In this document: positions 43,370 to 55,699 of the stretch, piece after piece | Numbering within the stretch: position 1 is the first letter of the stretch | How the letters are laid out: each line of letters begins with the position of its first letter | Source: Dugong dugon | Taxonomy: Eukaryota > Chordata > Mammalia > Sirenia > Dugongidae | Length of the DNA stretch: 64,000 bases | Direction: 5' to 3' | Assembly: GCA_030035585.1 (NCBI GenBank) | Contig: CM057467.1 | Span: forward strand, 66,762,941 to 66,826,940 | The notes under the pieces: model-generated | Databases searched by the model: none | What the model was told of the DNA's origin: nothing | The model's input: the letters and a program-made list of their open reading frames with translations, nothing else | Position numbers and translations under genes: made by a program

Positions 43370-43500
43370 TAATTCTTTAAGCTCCAGTGAAACATAACAT
43401 CCCCTCTACAAAGCCTTTCTCGATCCTCCTCAGATCCCTGTAGTTGAAGTCCTATACCTCTACTGAGAATATTCTTAATTCTTCCTTTTATATAATCAAT
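43370..43500 (+). mobile_element. L2 fragment
   Basis: 'gctccagtgaaacataacatcccctctacaaagcctttctcgatcctcc' resembles the L2 3' region. Short and degraded. Confidence 0.5.
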
Positions 43501-43539
43501 GTAAACCATTAATCCAGTAAAAGGATTGTAGAACTACAA

Positions 43540-43775
43540 TTTTTAAGCACCTACGATGTGTCGGTACTGGGCAAGAAGAGACCTATACAAAGATCTTTCC
43601 CTTTATAGTAACAAAAATTCTTTAGAAACAGTTAATATTTTATCCATTTTATAGATGAAGAAATGAAAGTTCAAAGAGTTTAAATAGTTTTACCTAGAGT
43701 TACACAGCTAATGATTTGTTATAGGAGCCAGGTTTCAACCTCAGTTCAGTTTGGCCCTAAAGCCCATGACCTTTC
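43540..43775 (-). mobile_element. MIR SINE fragment
   Basis: 'aagcacctacgatgtgtcggtactgggc', 'atccattttatagatgaagaaatgaaag', 'gagttacacagctaatgatttgttataggagccaggtttcaacc' in minus-strand MIR order. Confidence 0.8.
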
Positions 43776-45204
43776 CATGATTCCTGTCCCTAGTTCAGGA
43801 TTCTGCTCTGAATTGTAATCTTTTACCTTTCACTCTGGGTTTTCAACAAAGCCATCCCAGTCCATCAAGTAACTCCCGCAGAAGTGTAAGAATAATAGAA
43901 GACATATGTCAATATGATTTTGGCTGCAAGTTGTGGATATTCAACACAAAGTAGAGTATTTAGAAGGGGGGATTTATTGACTCATGTAACAAAACAGAAG
44001 AAGAGTAGGGATAAAGAGACGCCCGAATAAAAATAGATCCAGGGTTAGAAACTCCATCAAGTCTCTCCATGTCCCATCCCTACTTTACTCTGCAGCTTGA
44101 TTTCATCCATCAGACCAATTTACTCCACCAGGTTGGAACCATGGTGGCGGGCAGCCTCTGGGACTCACATCTTGCCAATGTAGACCACAGTGAAGGAAAG
44201 GACATTTTCTTTATTTTTAACTTGAAAATTCCTAGAGACAATTTGTGACTGGCACACCCTGGATTAAATGCTCACACTCATATCAAGGAGTCAGAGCTCT
44301 GTGATTCATTGTTCCCACTCGGACTACATGATTACAATAGGAGGAAGGAACATTTTCCCAAGAATCAGGCATCCTGTTATCAAAAGAGAGGCATGTAACT
44401 GAGACACATATAGACATAGATATAGATGTAGATAATCTCCATGTTAAAAAAAAAAAAAAAAAAAAAAGCAAAGCCAAGCCTTTCTTGGATAAGACTTTTG
44501 CTTGTAAAAGGTCTAGAAAAAGCAAAGACAAAATACAGAGTTATTGACTACACGTTTCCAAGCCACTCCATATGAGTGTCAATAAAGATGTTAGAAAGTA
44601 ATATAAGCCTTCTTTTCAAAAGGGCCAGTGACTGGCTAGAACTCTTTTGAATAGGAGATGTGGAAATGAAAGCAGTACAACTTTCATTGTCCAGGTTATA
44701 TCACAAGAACTTATGTGGGAGGGAAGAGCAGTTCCAATAAATAAGAGAGATCTGATCTTTCCTCAAATATTGCAGATTTCAGTATCTTCAGAGCCAATTT
44801 CCTCTCTGATTGCACGGAAAACACTAAACATAACAAAAGACAGGAATGAGGAGACAGGGGAACTGATTTCCAGCAATCCCTGATCCTCCATAAAACCTGG
44901 TAGGCTGGTGGGGGCATGAGACAGATGCTCAGGGCCAATTAATCTGCTTTTCTTTGAGGGCCATTCAAGTCTTCCTTCTGCCAAATTGAAAACAAAACCC
45001 AGAAACATTTGCTGCCTAGGTGGATGTGGTCACCTTTAAGAAGATGGTTTTTGTTTAGAATTCAACCAAGCTTTGAGGACTCCTTCCTCTAACATACAAA
45101 TACAGGTGCCCTAGAAATGAACAGATGGAGTCATGGCTGACATTATCTTTGACCAAAAGTGACTTCAGGCCAACTATCTAAGAGTCAGTTCAAATATTAC
45201 CTCC
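43776..45204. other. Anonymous sequence with an A-run
   Basis: About 1.4 kb with no recognised element or exon. It contains an A-run at 44446-44467. Confidence 0.5.
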
Positions 45205-45249
45205 TGTTATGGATTGAATTGTGTCCTCTCAAAATATATGTCATCTTGG

Positions 45250-46690
45250 GAGGCAGAGCCAACATGGCACTATAGACAGAATCCCCACACCGTCCCTTCA
45301 CAGCAAAGACCTGGAAAAAATAAATAAAACAGAGACAAATGTCAGTCCTGGAACCCTGAGCATCTAGTGAAGAGATAAAGAACTCAGCCAAGCACCAAGT
45401 GGAATAAGAAACTGACACAGAATGGAGAGGGAGGAGAGATACACGCAGAGGTCACCTATCAGCTAATGCAGCACGGATTCACCATCCTGGACCCTGTCTG
45501 AGATTGGTGGACAGAGAGTACAGGAAAGCGGCTTCACAGAGCTTCCAGCAGGAGACAGAGCAGCTGGTAACCAGAAATATAAGCTTTCCCACCTCTCACC
45601 CTTCTTCCCACCACTTGACCTCCACCCCCTCCTGATGGCTGAGTCTCTTGGCCGGGAGACACTGACTCTGGCACCGTGCTGCTTGGATTCACCCCACCCA
45701 CGCTAGGTGGCTTCATCAGTGCCATTTGTTTGTTGCTGGTGTTGCTTCTTTCCGATTCTTTTGGTTTCTTCCCTGTGTCTCACCGCCTCCCGCTCTTTTT
45801 TCTTGAACACCTGGCTCCGTGTGCCAGCTTTGCTTCTTTTGGAAAGGCTGTGAAACACTGCTCGACTGTGAACTGCTTCCCCGGTCCACCACACCACACT
45901 GGTAGGATCCCTGGGGCCTTTCTTTTTTCTTTATTATTATTTTTTGTTTATTTTGGGTTTTTGCATTTTTTTTTTTTTTCTGTTTTGTTTGTTTGTTTTC
46001 TTTTTCTTTACGTGGATTGGGAGCCCCTTCTAGCCTGGCTGTACTGCCAAACTTGGGAGCCACTTCTCCCCTCTGTGCAGCCGTGCCAGTGGGATCCCTG
46101 GGGCTTTATTTATTTATTTTCTTCCTTGCTAATTTTTATTTATTTTCTTTTTCTTCTTCTCCTTTTCTTGGTCTCTTGTCTCTACACTCCAATGGCAAGT
46201 TCCCTTAGCGTTCTTTTGTTTGTTTGTTTTTGTCTCCTGTCTCTGCTCTCTCTCTTCTTTCCCATACTCACCTTAGCTCTACACATCACAGCCTCCAGCC
46301 TCCTTCCTGTCTACCTGCACCATGCACTGAACGTCATACCCCCAAGCAGCACAGGCACAGACTACCGGAACCCGCCCTGCACTGATTCGTGGCCCACTCT
46401 GTCAGACCTAGTACATGCCACAAACAGCCCATCCTAGCCCCTCCCCTTCAGGTTGACCTGCCCTGCTGCAGCGTAGCTGAGTGACTAGCCCTGCCTATTG
46501 GACAAAGAGGTAAAAATTATCGTGTCCACAGATGAACAAACAACAAAGAACACACAGCCCGCCTGCTCAGACATAACCAAATAAAACAAAAAAGAAAGAC
46601 GAAACAAGTCTACAATGAATAATTGAAGAAGGTAACTACTGAATGTCCCGAAGACAGAAGACAATAATAAAACATATAGAAAAACAGGAC
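45250..46690 (+). promoter_or_regulatory. L1 5' UTR / internal promoter region
   Basis: Region from the 5' terminus 'gaggcagagccaacatggcac' to ORF1. It has T-rich blocks at 45925-46000 and 46105-46240 and two related 'ggatccctggggc' motifs (45906 and 46091 areas). Promoter function is inferred from L1 biology. It differs from the GC-rich 5' UTR of the L1 at 26481-27856, apart from the first 20 or so bases, so two 5' UTR lineages are represented. Confidence 0.6.
45676..46437 (+). other. Sense-strand 253-codon open frame in L1 5' UTR
   Basis: Starts with ATG at 45676 and stays open for 253 codons in the direction of L1 transcription, ahead of ORF1. The product would be very hydrophobic. Segments at about residues 14-25, 82-112, 144-170 and 177-202 are each long enough, or nearly, to span a membrane. 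The C-terminal 50 residues are polar and proline-rich. No known domain recognised. Stop codons all need an A, and this stretch is T- and C-rich, so an accidental long frame is the leading explanation. Confidence 0.35.
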
Positions 46691-47668
46691 AGGATGGTTC
46701 CATTAGGCATCTAAAATACAACACCAGATGACTTTCCAGTAGAAGAAAAGGCACTAGAACTACCTGGTAGGGAACTGAAATCTCTAATACTCAGAGCTAT
46801 CTAAGAGTTGAAGCAAAAAGCAGACAAAAATAAGGAAAAAATAGACAAATTCATGGAAAAGGCAGAGAAATTCATGGAAAATACAGACAAAAAAATGGAA
46901 GAATTCAGGAAAATAATACAGGAACAAAATACAAAATAAATTCACAATGAGAAATCATACAAAAACAACAATTAGAAATCCAAAAGATAAACAACAAGAT
47001 TTCAGAAATGGACAGTATCATAGAAGAGCTGAGGAGCAGGTTTGAAATGATGGAAGACAGGATCAGCGAAATCAAAGACAAGCACTTGGATACAACTTTG
47101 AGGAAAAATCAGAAAAAAGAACAAAGAAAAATGAAGAAATCCTGAGAATTATGTGAGATACAATCAAAAGCAAAAATCTGTGAGTGACCAGAGTTCCAGA
47201 ACAGGGGGAGAAAAAAGAAAACACAGAGAGGATCATTGAAGAAATGTTGATAAAAAACGTCCCCAGTATCATGAAAGATGAAAAGCTGACCATCGAAGAA
47301 GCTCAGTGAAACCCGTATAGGTTAGATCCAAAAGGAAATCATCAAGGCATATCAAAATCACAGTCACTAAAACCAAAGACAAAGAAGGAATCCTAAGAGC
47401 AGCACGAGAAAAACAAAGAGTCACATACAGAGGGGAAACAATAAAACTAAGCTGTGATTATTCAGCAGAAACCATACAGGCAAAAAGGCAATGGGATGAC
47501 ATACATAAAGCCTTGGAAGAAAAAAATTGCCAACCATGAATAATATATCCTGCAAAACTTTCATTCAGATATGATGGTGAAATTATAACATTTGCAGATA
47601 AACAGAAATTAAGGGAATATGTAAAAACCAAACCAAACTTACAAGAATTATTAAAGGGAATCCTTTAG
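46690..47668 (+). pseudogene. L1 ORF1 remnant
   Basis: Readable only in pieces. The coiled-coil region around 46840-46920 has a short internal repeat ('KFMEKAEKFMENTDKKMEEF'). The RRM-like part is near 47180-47300 and the C-terminal domain follows ('TYRGETIKLSCDYSAETIQ' near 47430). Many stops and frame changes. The N-terminal coil differs from that of the L1 at 25461-26480. Confidence 0.7.
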
Positions 47669-48117
47669 TTTCAGAACAAACAACATCAGGCCACAGCCTG
47701 AATCTAGGATGCAAGATCATACCAGCCAGATACCAAACTGGGAAATGAACTCTCGAGGACTATCCAAAACCAAAAGAATTACAGAAGAGAACCAGAGAGG
47801 TTAATCTGTAAATGACAACAATGTCAGAACAATAAAAGAGGGAATAAACAGTGTAGCTATAGAACTTTCTAATGGAGAAGAAGGCAAGGCAATCCAAGTA
47901 ATAATAGACTGGTTCAAACCTAGGAAGATAAGGGTAGATTTCAAGGTAACCGCAAAGAGAGTTAACAAACCAACCCATCAAAATAAAGTCTCAGTAAAAA
48001 CAAAATTTACAAAAACAAAAGAAACTAAAAAAAATCCACAGACAAAGGGAATGCAGCACAGGAGAGTAAAAGGAATAAAGAAAATGTCAGCACTACCAAA
48101 AAAAAAAGCACTAAAAA

Positions 48118-51100
48118 ATGACAGCAATAAACTCACACCTATCAATGATCACACTGAATGTAAATGGCTTACATGCACCCATAAAGAGACAGAGAGTGAC
48201 AGAATGGATTAAAAAAGAGGACCCATCAATATGCTGTCTACAAGAGACACAGCTTAGAAACAAAGACATAAATTTGTTAAAAACCAAAGGATGGAAAAAA
48301 ATATATTAAGCAAACAGCTACCAAAAAAGAGCAGGAGTGACAATATTAATCTCAGATAAAATAGACTTTAAAACAAAATCCACCATAAAAGACAAGGGCA
48401 CTATATAATGATTAAAGGGATGATCCATCGTGAAGATGTAACCGTAATAAACATCTACACACCCAATGGCAGGGTTCCAAAATACATAAAACAAACTCCC
48501 AACAGCCCTGAAAAGAGAAATTGACAGTTCCACAGTAATACTAGGAGATTCCAATACACCATACTCAGTAAAGGACAGAACATCTAGAAAGAAGCTCAGC
48601 AAAGATACAGAAGAGCTAAAGGGCACAATCAGCCAACTTGATCTCATAGACATATATAGAACACTCCACCCAACAGCTGCAAATTATACATTCTTTTCCA
48701 ACGCACATGGAACATTCTCCAGAATAGACCACATCTTAGCTCACTGAGCAACCCTCAACAAAATCCAATATATTGAGATAATACAAAGTATCTTTGCCGA
48801 CCACAATGACATTGAGGTAGAAATTAACAACAGGAAGAGCAAAGAAGAAATATGAATTCAATAGAAAGTGAATAACACCCTGCTTACAAACCACTGGGTA
48901 ATAGAAGAAATCAGAGATGGAATCAAAAAATTCCTAGAATCAAACAAGGGTGAAAATATATTGTCTTGGTCATCTAGTGCTTCTATAACAGAAATACTAC
49001 AAGTGGATGGCTTTAACAAAGAGAAGTTTATTCTCCCATAGTCCAGTAGGCTACATATCCAAATTCAGGGCATCGGATCCAGGAGAATATTTCTTTCTCT
49101 GTCAGCTCTGGAGGAAGGTCCTAGAGATGCATCAGTCTTCCCTTGGTCTGGGAGGATCTCAGCGCAGGAACTTCAGGTCCAAAGGACGCACTCTACTCCC
49201 AGTGCTGCTTTCTTGGTAGTATGAGGTTCCCATGTGTCTCTGCTAGCTTCTGTCTTTTATATCTCAAAAGAGATTGGCTTAAGACACTATCCAATCTTGT
49301 ATTCCTCATCGATATAACTCCTGCTAATTCATCTTATTAGATCATAGTGGTTGATTTTACAACACATAAGGAAATCACAACCAATTAGAAAATGGTACAC
49401 AGTTATACAATACTGGGAATCATGACCTGGCCAAGTTGAAAGATATTTTGGGGGGACACAATTTAATCCATGGCACATACCATATGAAAACTTTTGGGAC
49501 AAAGCAAAGGCAGTCCTCAGAGGACAATTTATAGCAATAGATGCACACATCAAAAAAGAAGAAAGGGACAAAATCAAAACATTAACTACACAACTTGAAC
49601 AAATAGAAAGAGAATGGCAAAAAAAGCCCACAGCCACCAGAAGAAAGGTAGTAATAAAGATCAGAGCAGAAATAAATGAAATAGAGAATAGAAAAACAAT
49701 AGAAAGAATCAACAAAACCAAAAATTGGTTCTTTGAAAGGATCAACAAAATCGACAAATGACTGACCAAACTGACAAAAGAAAAACATGAGAGGACACAA
49801 ATAACCTAAATAAGAAATGAAATGGGAGAATTACAAAAGACTCAACTGAAATAAAAAGAATCATAACAGAGTATTATGAAAAACTATACTCCAACAAATT
49901 TGAAAACCTAGGGGAAATGGACAAATTTCTAAAAACACACCACCTACCCAAACTAAAACAAAATGATGTTGAAAATCTGAACAGACCCATAACAAAAGAA
50001 GAGATTGAAAAGGTAATTTAAAAAACTCCCAACCAAAAAAAGAAAGCCATCACTGTGATGACTTCACTGTAGAATTCTACTGAACATACAGAGAAGAGCT
50101 CATATTAGTATTACTCACACTACATCAGAACATAGAAAAGGAAGTGATACTTCCGAATTCATTCTGTGAAGCCACCATAACTCTGATACCAAAACCAGGC
50201 AAAGATGCCACAAAAAAAGAAAATTGCAGGCTAATATCTCTCATGAATATAGATGCAAAAATTCTCAACAAAATTCTAGCCAATAGAATTCAGTATCATA
50301 TCAAAAAAATAATGCACCATGACCAAGTAGGAATCATACCAGGTATGCAAGGATGGTTCAACATGAGAAAATCAATCAACATAATCCACCACATAAATAA
50401 AAGGAAAGAAAAGAATCACATGATCATATCAATCGAGGAAGAAAAGGCATTCGACAAAAATCCAACACCAATTCCTGATAAAATCTCTCAATTAAATAGG
50501 TATAGAAGGAAAATTCCTCAGCATAATAAAGGGCATCTATACAAAACCAACAGCCAACATCATTCTTAATGGAGAGAGGCTGAAAACATTCCACCTGAGA
50601 ACAGGAACAAGACAAGGATACCCTTTGCCACTACTCCTATTTAACATTGTGCTGTAAGTAATATCTTGAGCAATAAGGCAAGAAAAAGTAATAAAGGGCA
50701 TCCAAATTGGTAATGAAGAAGTTAAACTGTCCCTATTTGCAGATGATATGATACTATACATAGAAAACCCTAAAGACTCCACGAGAAAACTACTGGAACT
50801 AATAGATTCAGCAGAGTAGCAGGATACAAGATAAACATACAAAAATCAGTTGGATTCCAATAAAGACCACAATGAAAAGGAAATCAAGAAAACAATACCA
50901 TTTATAATAGCCCCTAAAAAGATAAAATACTTAGGAATAAATCTAACCAGGGCTGCAAAAGACCTATACACAAAGAAAACTACAAAACACTACTGCAAGA
51001 AACCCAAAGGGATCACCATAAATAGAAAAACATACCATGCTCATGGATAGGTAGACTCAAGGTTGTGAAAATGACAATTCTACCCAAAGCAATTTACAAA

Positions 51101-52443
51101 TACAATGCAATCCGATCCAAATATCAACAACATTCTTTAAAGAGATGGAAAAACTAATCTTAGCTTTACATTGAAAGGGAAGAAGCTCCGGATAAGTAAA
51201 GCACTATTGAAGAAGAAGAATAAAGTAGGACTCGCACTACCTGACCTCAGAACCTACTATACAGCTACGGTAGTTAAAACAGCCTGGTACTGGTACAGTG
51301 ACAGATACATTGACCAATGAAACAGAATTGAGAACCCAGATGTCAATCCATCCACCTACGGTTACCTGATCTTCAACAAAGTTCTAAAATCCATCAAACG
51401 GAGAAAAGACAGTCTTTTTAACAAATGGAGCTGGCAAAACTGGATGTCAATCTGCAAAAAAATGAAACAGGACCCATACCTCACACCATATACAAAAACT
51501 AATTGAAAATGGATCAAAGGCCTAAAATATAAAGCCAAAGATTATAAAGTTCATAGAAGAAAAAATAGAATCAATGCTACAGACCCTAATGCATGCCATT
51601 AACAGGATACAAACCATAAGCAACAACACAGAAACTCCAGAAGATAAGCTAGATAAACGGGATCTTCTAAAAATTAAACACTTATGCTCATCAAAAGACT
51701 TCACTAAAAGATTACAAGGAGAACCTGTAGTCTGGGAAAAAATTGGGGGCTATTACAGATTAGACATAAGTCTAGTCTCTAAACTCTACAGGAAAATCCA
51801 ACACCTCTACAACAAAAAGACAAATAATCCAGTTAAAAAATGGGCAAAGAAAGTGAACAGACACTTCACCATAGAAGACATTCAAGTGGCAACAGACACA
51901 TGAGGAAATGCTCGAGATCACTAGCCATTAGAGAAATGCAAATCAAAACCACAATGAGATACCATCTCACCCAATATTGTTGGCACAAATCAAGAAAACA
52001 GGAAATAACAAATGTTGGAGAGGCTGTGGGGAGATCGGAACTCTTATGCACTGCTGGTGGGAATGCAAAATGATACAACATTTTGGAAAATGATATGGCG
52101 CTTCCTTAGAAAGCTAGAAATAGAAATGTCATATGATCCAGCAATCCCACTCCTAGGAATATATCCTAGACAAATAAGAGTCATCATATGAATAGACATA
52201 CGCACACCCATGTTCATTGCAGCATTGTTCACAATAGCAAAAAGATGGAAACAACCTACATGGCCATCAACAGATGAATGGATAAACAAACTATGGTACA
52301 TACACACAATGAAGTGTTGTGCAATGATAAAGAACAATGATGAATCTTCAAAGCATCTCATAACATGGATGAATGTGGAGGGCATTATGCTGAGTGAAAT
52401 AAGTCGATCACAAAAGTGCAAATATTGTACGAGACCACTACTG
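48118..52443 (+). pseudogene. L1 ORF2 remnant, split by an LTR
   Basis: Endonuclease plus reverse transcriptase protein of L1. Open pieces in order: 'MTAINSHLSMITLNVNGLHA' (48118, endonuclease start, with 'LQETQ'), an EN interior broken by stops, and the linker after the LTR (49490-50000). RT fragments follow at 50144-50569, with the catalytic FADD at 50736-50747, then the C-terminal part at 51574-52446 ('HFTIEDIQVATDT', '[12 protein letters not shown]'). Removing the LTR leaves about 3.8 kb, near 1,270 codons, the normal ORF2 size. Multiple stops and frameshifts make it inactive. Confidence 0.85.
48962..49475 (-). mobile_element. MaLR-like solo LTR inside L1 ORF2
   Basis: Complete 514-bp LTR in reverse. 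It starts 'tgtcttggtcatctagtgcttctataacagaaatac' (complement of the LTR 3' end) and ends 'aatttaatccatggca' (complement of the 5' start). Flanks are tatat (48957-48961) and catac (49476-49480), related by two transitions, so a 5-bp duplication is possible but weak. ORF2 text is continuous across the site. Same family as 45205 and 60753. Confidence 0.85.
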
Positions 52444-53380
52444 TAAAAACTCATGAAAAGATTTACACACAAAAAGAAACAATCTTTGATGGTTATGAGG
52501 GAGGGGAGGGTGGGGATGGAAAAACACTAAACAGGCAATAGATAACTGGTAACTTTGGTGAAGGATAAGACAGTACACAATACTGGGAAAGCCAGCACAA
52601 CTTTTACAAGGCAAGGTTGTGGAAGCTCCCTAGACACATCCAAACTCCCTGAGGGACCAAATTGCTGGGCTGAGGGCCATGGGGACCATGGTCTTGGGGA
52701 ACATCTAGCTCAACTGGCATAATATAGTCTATAAAGAAAATGTTCCACATTCGTCTTTGGTGAATAGTGTCTGAGGTCTTAAAAGCCTGTGAGCAGCCAT
52801 CTAAGATACTCTACTGGTTTCACCCCTTGGGGAGCAAAGAAGAATGAAGAAAACTAAAGAGACAAGGGAAAGATTAGTCCAAAGGACTGGTGGACCACAT
52901 CTACCATGGCCTCCACCAGACTGAATCCAGTATGGCTAGATGGTACATAGCTACCACCACTGAGTGCTCTGACAGGGATCACGATGGAGAGTCTCAGACA
53001 GAGCTGGATAGGGATATAGAGCAAAATTCTAACTCACAAAAGAGGACTAGACTTGCTGGCCTGACAGAGACTGGAGAAACCCTGAGAGTGTGGCCCCTGG
53101 ACACCCTTTTGACTCAGTGATGAAGTCATTCCCAAGGTACACCCTTAAGCCAAAGATTAGACAGGCCTATAAAGCAAATCAAGACTAAAGGGGCATAACA
53201 GCCCAGGGTCAGGGACCGGAAGGCAGGAGGTGATAGGAAAGCTGATAATAGGGAACCCAAGGTCAAGAAGGGAGAGTGTTGACGTGTTGTTGGGTTGTTA
53301 ACCAATGTCATAGAACAATATGTGTACTAACTGTTTAAAGAGAAACTAGTTTGTTCTGTAGAACTTCATCTAAATTAAAA
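52444..53380 (+). other. L1 3' UTR with A/T-rich tail
   Basis: 'ggtaactttggtgaaggataagacagtacac', 'ccaaattgctgggctgagggccatggggacc', 'tcaaagccaaagattag'-like wording and 'gaaactagtttgttctgtagaacttc' correspond to the insertion at 39363-40188. The original A tail has become a TA repeat (53378-53395). Confidence 0.85.
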
Positions 53381-53974
53381 TATATATATATATATGTCAA
53401 CTTGGCTACGCCATGATTCCCGGTATTGTGTGGTTGTCCTCCATTTTGTGATCTGATGCACTTATCCTTTATGTTGTAAATCCAAACCTCTATGATGTTA
53501 ATGAGTCAGGATTAGAAGTAGTTATGGTAATGAGGCAGGACACAATCTACAGGATTAGGTTGTATCTCGAGTCAATCTCTTTTGAGATATAGAAAACAAA
53601 AGTGAGCAGAGAGAAGAGGGACCTCCTACCACCAAGAAAGACCTGGGAGCACAGTGCATCCTTTGAACCCAGGGTCCCTGGCTGAGAAACTGCTATACCA
53701 GGTGAAGACTGTTAACAAGGATCTTCCTCCAGAGCCAAAAGAGAGAGAAAGCCTTCCCTTGGAGCTGGTGTCCTGAAGTCGGACTTCTAGCCTCCTAAAC
53801 CATGAGAGAATAAATTTCTGTTGCTTAAAGTCATCCACTTGTGGTATTTCTGTTATAACAGCACTAGATAACTAAGACACCTTCCCTTTGAATCTATCCT
53901 TTGTGATTCAATAGTACTTTGCAATATTTTTATTGTAACACATTTCAAACTAACTTTCTCCTTTTTTTTTCCCT

Positions 53975-54095
53975 CTCCAGTAGACTAAGTTTCTTTAAGT
54001 CAGGAATCTTCCCTTCTTTTCGTTTATGTCCCCAGTATGTAACAGCATACCCTGTACATAATATCAGCTCAGTGCATTTGTTTCAGTAAAAAGCT
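53975..54095 (+). mobile_element. L2 LINE 3' end
   Basis: 'agtagactaagtttctttaagtcaggaatcttcccttc' and 'tccccagtatgtaacagcataccctgtacataatatcagctcagtgca' are the L2 terminus. Confidence 0.75.
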
Positions 54096-54229
54096 GAGAA
54101 AGCCAAGGAAGTGAGGACAGAGGGAGAGAGAGAAGAAGAGAGGAAGAGAGAAAGCTAATTATTTTAAGTTTTCCATTTCTATCTAGTAGAGGTAAGAAAA
54201 AGAAAAAAAACTGAGTGAAGGGGCAGGAT

Positions 54230-54470
54230 CAACAAGAAATGATTGTGTATCTCATTCCAAAAACTTTGATAGACAGTTTACATTTGTTGTCTCATTTAAT
54301 CATTCCCAAAATGTCTTTATTGTCTGAAATTCTTTCTGTAATAAGACAAAGTATTAATGCATAACCCAGTGGAGTATGCACTCTTCTCTCCTCTTTGCAT
54401 ACAAGGAAAGTGAGGCTCAGATAAATTAACAGAATAGCCCAAGGTCACATAATAAATATCGTTTTTTTTT
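54230..54470 (-). mobile_element. MIR fragment
   Basis: 'cagtttacatttgttgtctcatttaatcattccc' and 'acaaggaaagtgaggctcagataaattaacagaatagcccaaggtcacataataaa' in minus-strand MIR order. Confidence 0.7.
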
Positions 54471-55070
54471 TCCCTCTGTCTCAGTCTATTAAGGATTTGA
54501 GACAACTTATAAGACTACATCTAAAATAAGAGAGAGACATCGATCAACGTTGGGACCAGGGAGGCAGCCCTCTGGCTAGAGGTGGGCCTGGACTTTCTGT
54601 CCAGCTTTGTCAGACCCTGAAGGCTCTGCTCTTTAGCCGGCTTCACACTTTGCAGTTAATGGGTCCCAGATTGGTTAGGGCATGGCTAGAGATGGAAACA
54701 GAAAAAGAGACTGTCAGAGGACATAAAATTCACCATGAGTTCTTCTTGTGTTATTCACATCTATCCACGTGCTTGAATGATTTTCAAGAATTCAAGAGTT
54801 ACACTTGAATCAACTATGGACTGATTATCAAAATGAGGAGTGTTAAAGCATTAATCTAATTTAAGAAATATACTCTGTGCCCATTCCAATTCTCTAGCAC
54901 TGTAAAATATTCAGCCATCTTGTGAAGATTCTATAATAGCAAATGTAGTTAGGGGAATGTAGACTGGAGTCCTGCCAATGCTTTCAAGGGACAAATTTTT
55001 TAAAAAAACTATACGCATGAACACACATACACACATATGTATATACACATTGATATATATGTGCATCTAT
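54471..55070. other. Anonymous sequence
   Basis: No recognised element or exon. It includes a T-run at 54462-54471. Confidence 0.45.
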
Positions 55071-55072
55071 AT

Positions 55073-55113
<41 letters not shown>
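55020..55113. repeat. (CA)/(TA)/(TG)n microsatellite cluster
   Basis: Imperfect CA and TA units from 55020, then an uninterrupted TG run at 55075-55113. Confidence 0.95.
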
Positions 55114-55115
<2 letters not shown>

Positions 55116-55699
55116 TATATATAAATCTTCTCCCTGCTTCAAGCCCTTCTTTCATCCTCCACACCATGGGTCTTAACATCACTGGGAGCTCCTCCACTTC
55201 AAAGGTCTAAAATGACCATAATTTACTTCTTTATAGCCTCCTCTCCTTCTAGCTCTCTGACTCCAGCACTCCCACTATATACATTTCAATTCTAATAATC
55301 AATGATTCTATTTCTAGTTCTAAAGTTACTTCCATAGATGTATATCAGAGGACTCTGAGAAATTCTCAAAAGGTGGTTCCTAATCATAATGTATAAATTC
55401 TTAAGTTCTTCTCCTGCATGTCATAGAGATAGATAGTGGGTAGTTGCTCCATATATGACAAGCATGTCCACTTTTTATTACACACATTTCTACAGGTCTT
55501 TCATTTCATGGAATAAGGTGATTATTGTAGTGAGGATGATAATACTAAAGATCTTAACAAGTAAAAATATGAAAGTTGTTGAATTTCTACTCTGTGCAGG
55601 CATTGTACTGTTGTTGTTGTTGTCGTTAGGAGTGCTCAAACATAGGGAAGTACAAGTGAAGTGAGAACTTGGTGGTTGTAAGAACCAAAGCAAGACCAG
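55114..55699. other. Anonymous sequence
   Basis: Possible L2-like wording at 55133-55200 ('cttcaagcccttctttcatcctcc'), otherwise unrecognised. Short (GTT)n at 55609-55622. Confidence 0.4.

Larger units (their letters stand above)
45250..53390 (+). mobile_element. Full-length afrotherian L1, decayed
   Basis: All L1 parts are present: 5' UTR (about 45250-46690), ORF1 remnant (about 46690-47668), ORF2 remnant (48118-52443) and a 3' UTR of about 930 bp. The target duplication is aaaatatatgtcatcttgg at 45231-45249, matched after the tail by a TA-expanded copy ending tatatgtcaacttgg (53391-53405). About 7.6 kb remains after removing the 514-bp LTR at 48962-49475. Many stops and frameshifts in both ORFs. 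Confidence 0.9.
45205..53879 (+). mobile_element. MaLR-like solo LTR, split by a full-length L1
   Basis: The LTR starts 'tgttatggattgaattgtgtcc' at 45205, breaks off in an AT-rich segment near 45249, and resumes at about 53391 ('tgtcaacttggctacgccatg'). It ends '...gcactagataactaagaca' at 53879. TG...CA ends, an AATAAA in 'gagagaataaatttctg' and the overall wording resemble mammalian MaLR (MLT1/MST) LTRs. Flanks are cctcc (45200-45204) and ccttc (53880-53884), consistent with a 5-bp duplication carrying one change. No internal retroviral genes are present. Confidence 0.8.

Noticed and set aside
45703-46063. Lysine-rich minus-strand frames of 64-115 codons
   Set aside because: Antisense shadow of the T-rich L1 5' UTR, with no recognisable domain. 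A primate ORF0-like role was considered, but the frame is low-complexity.
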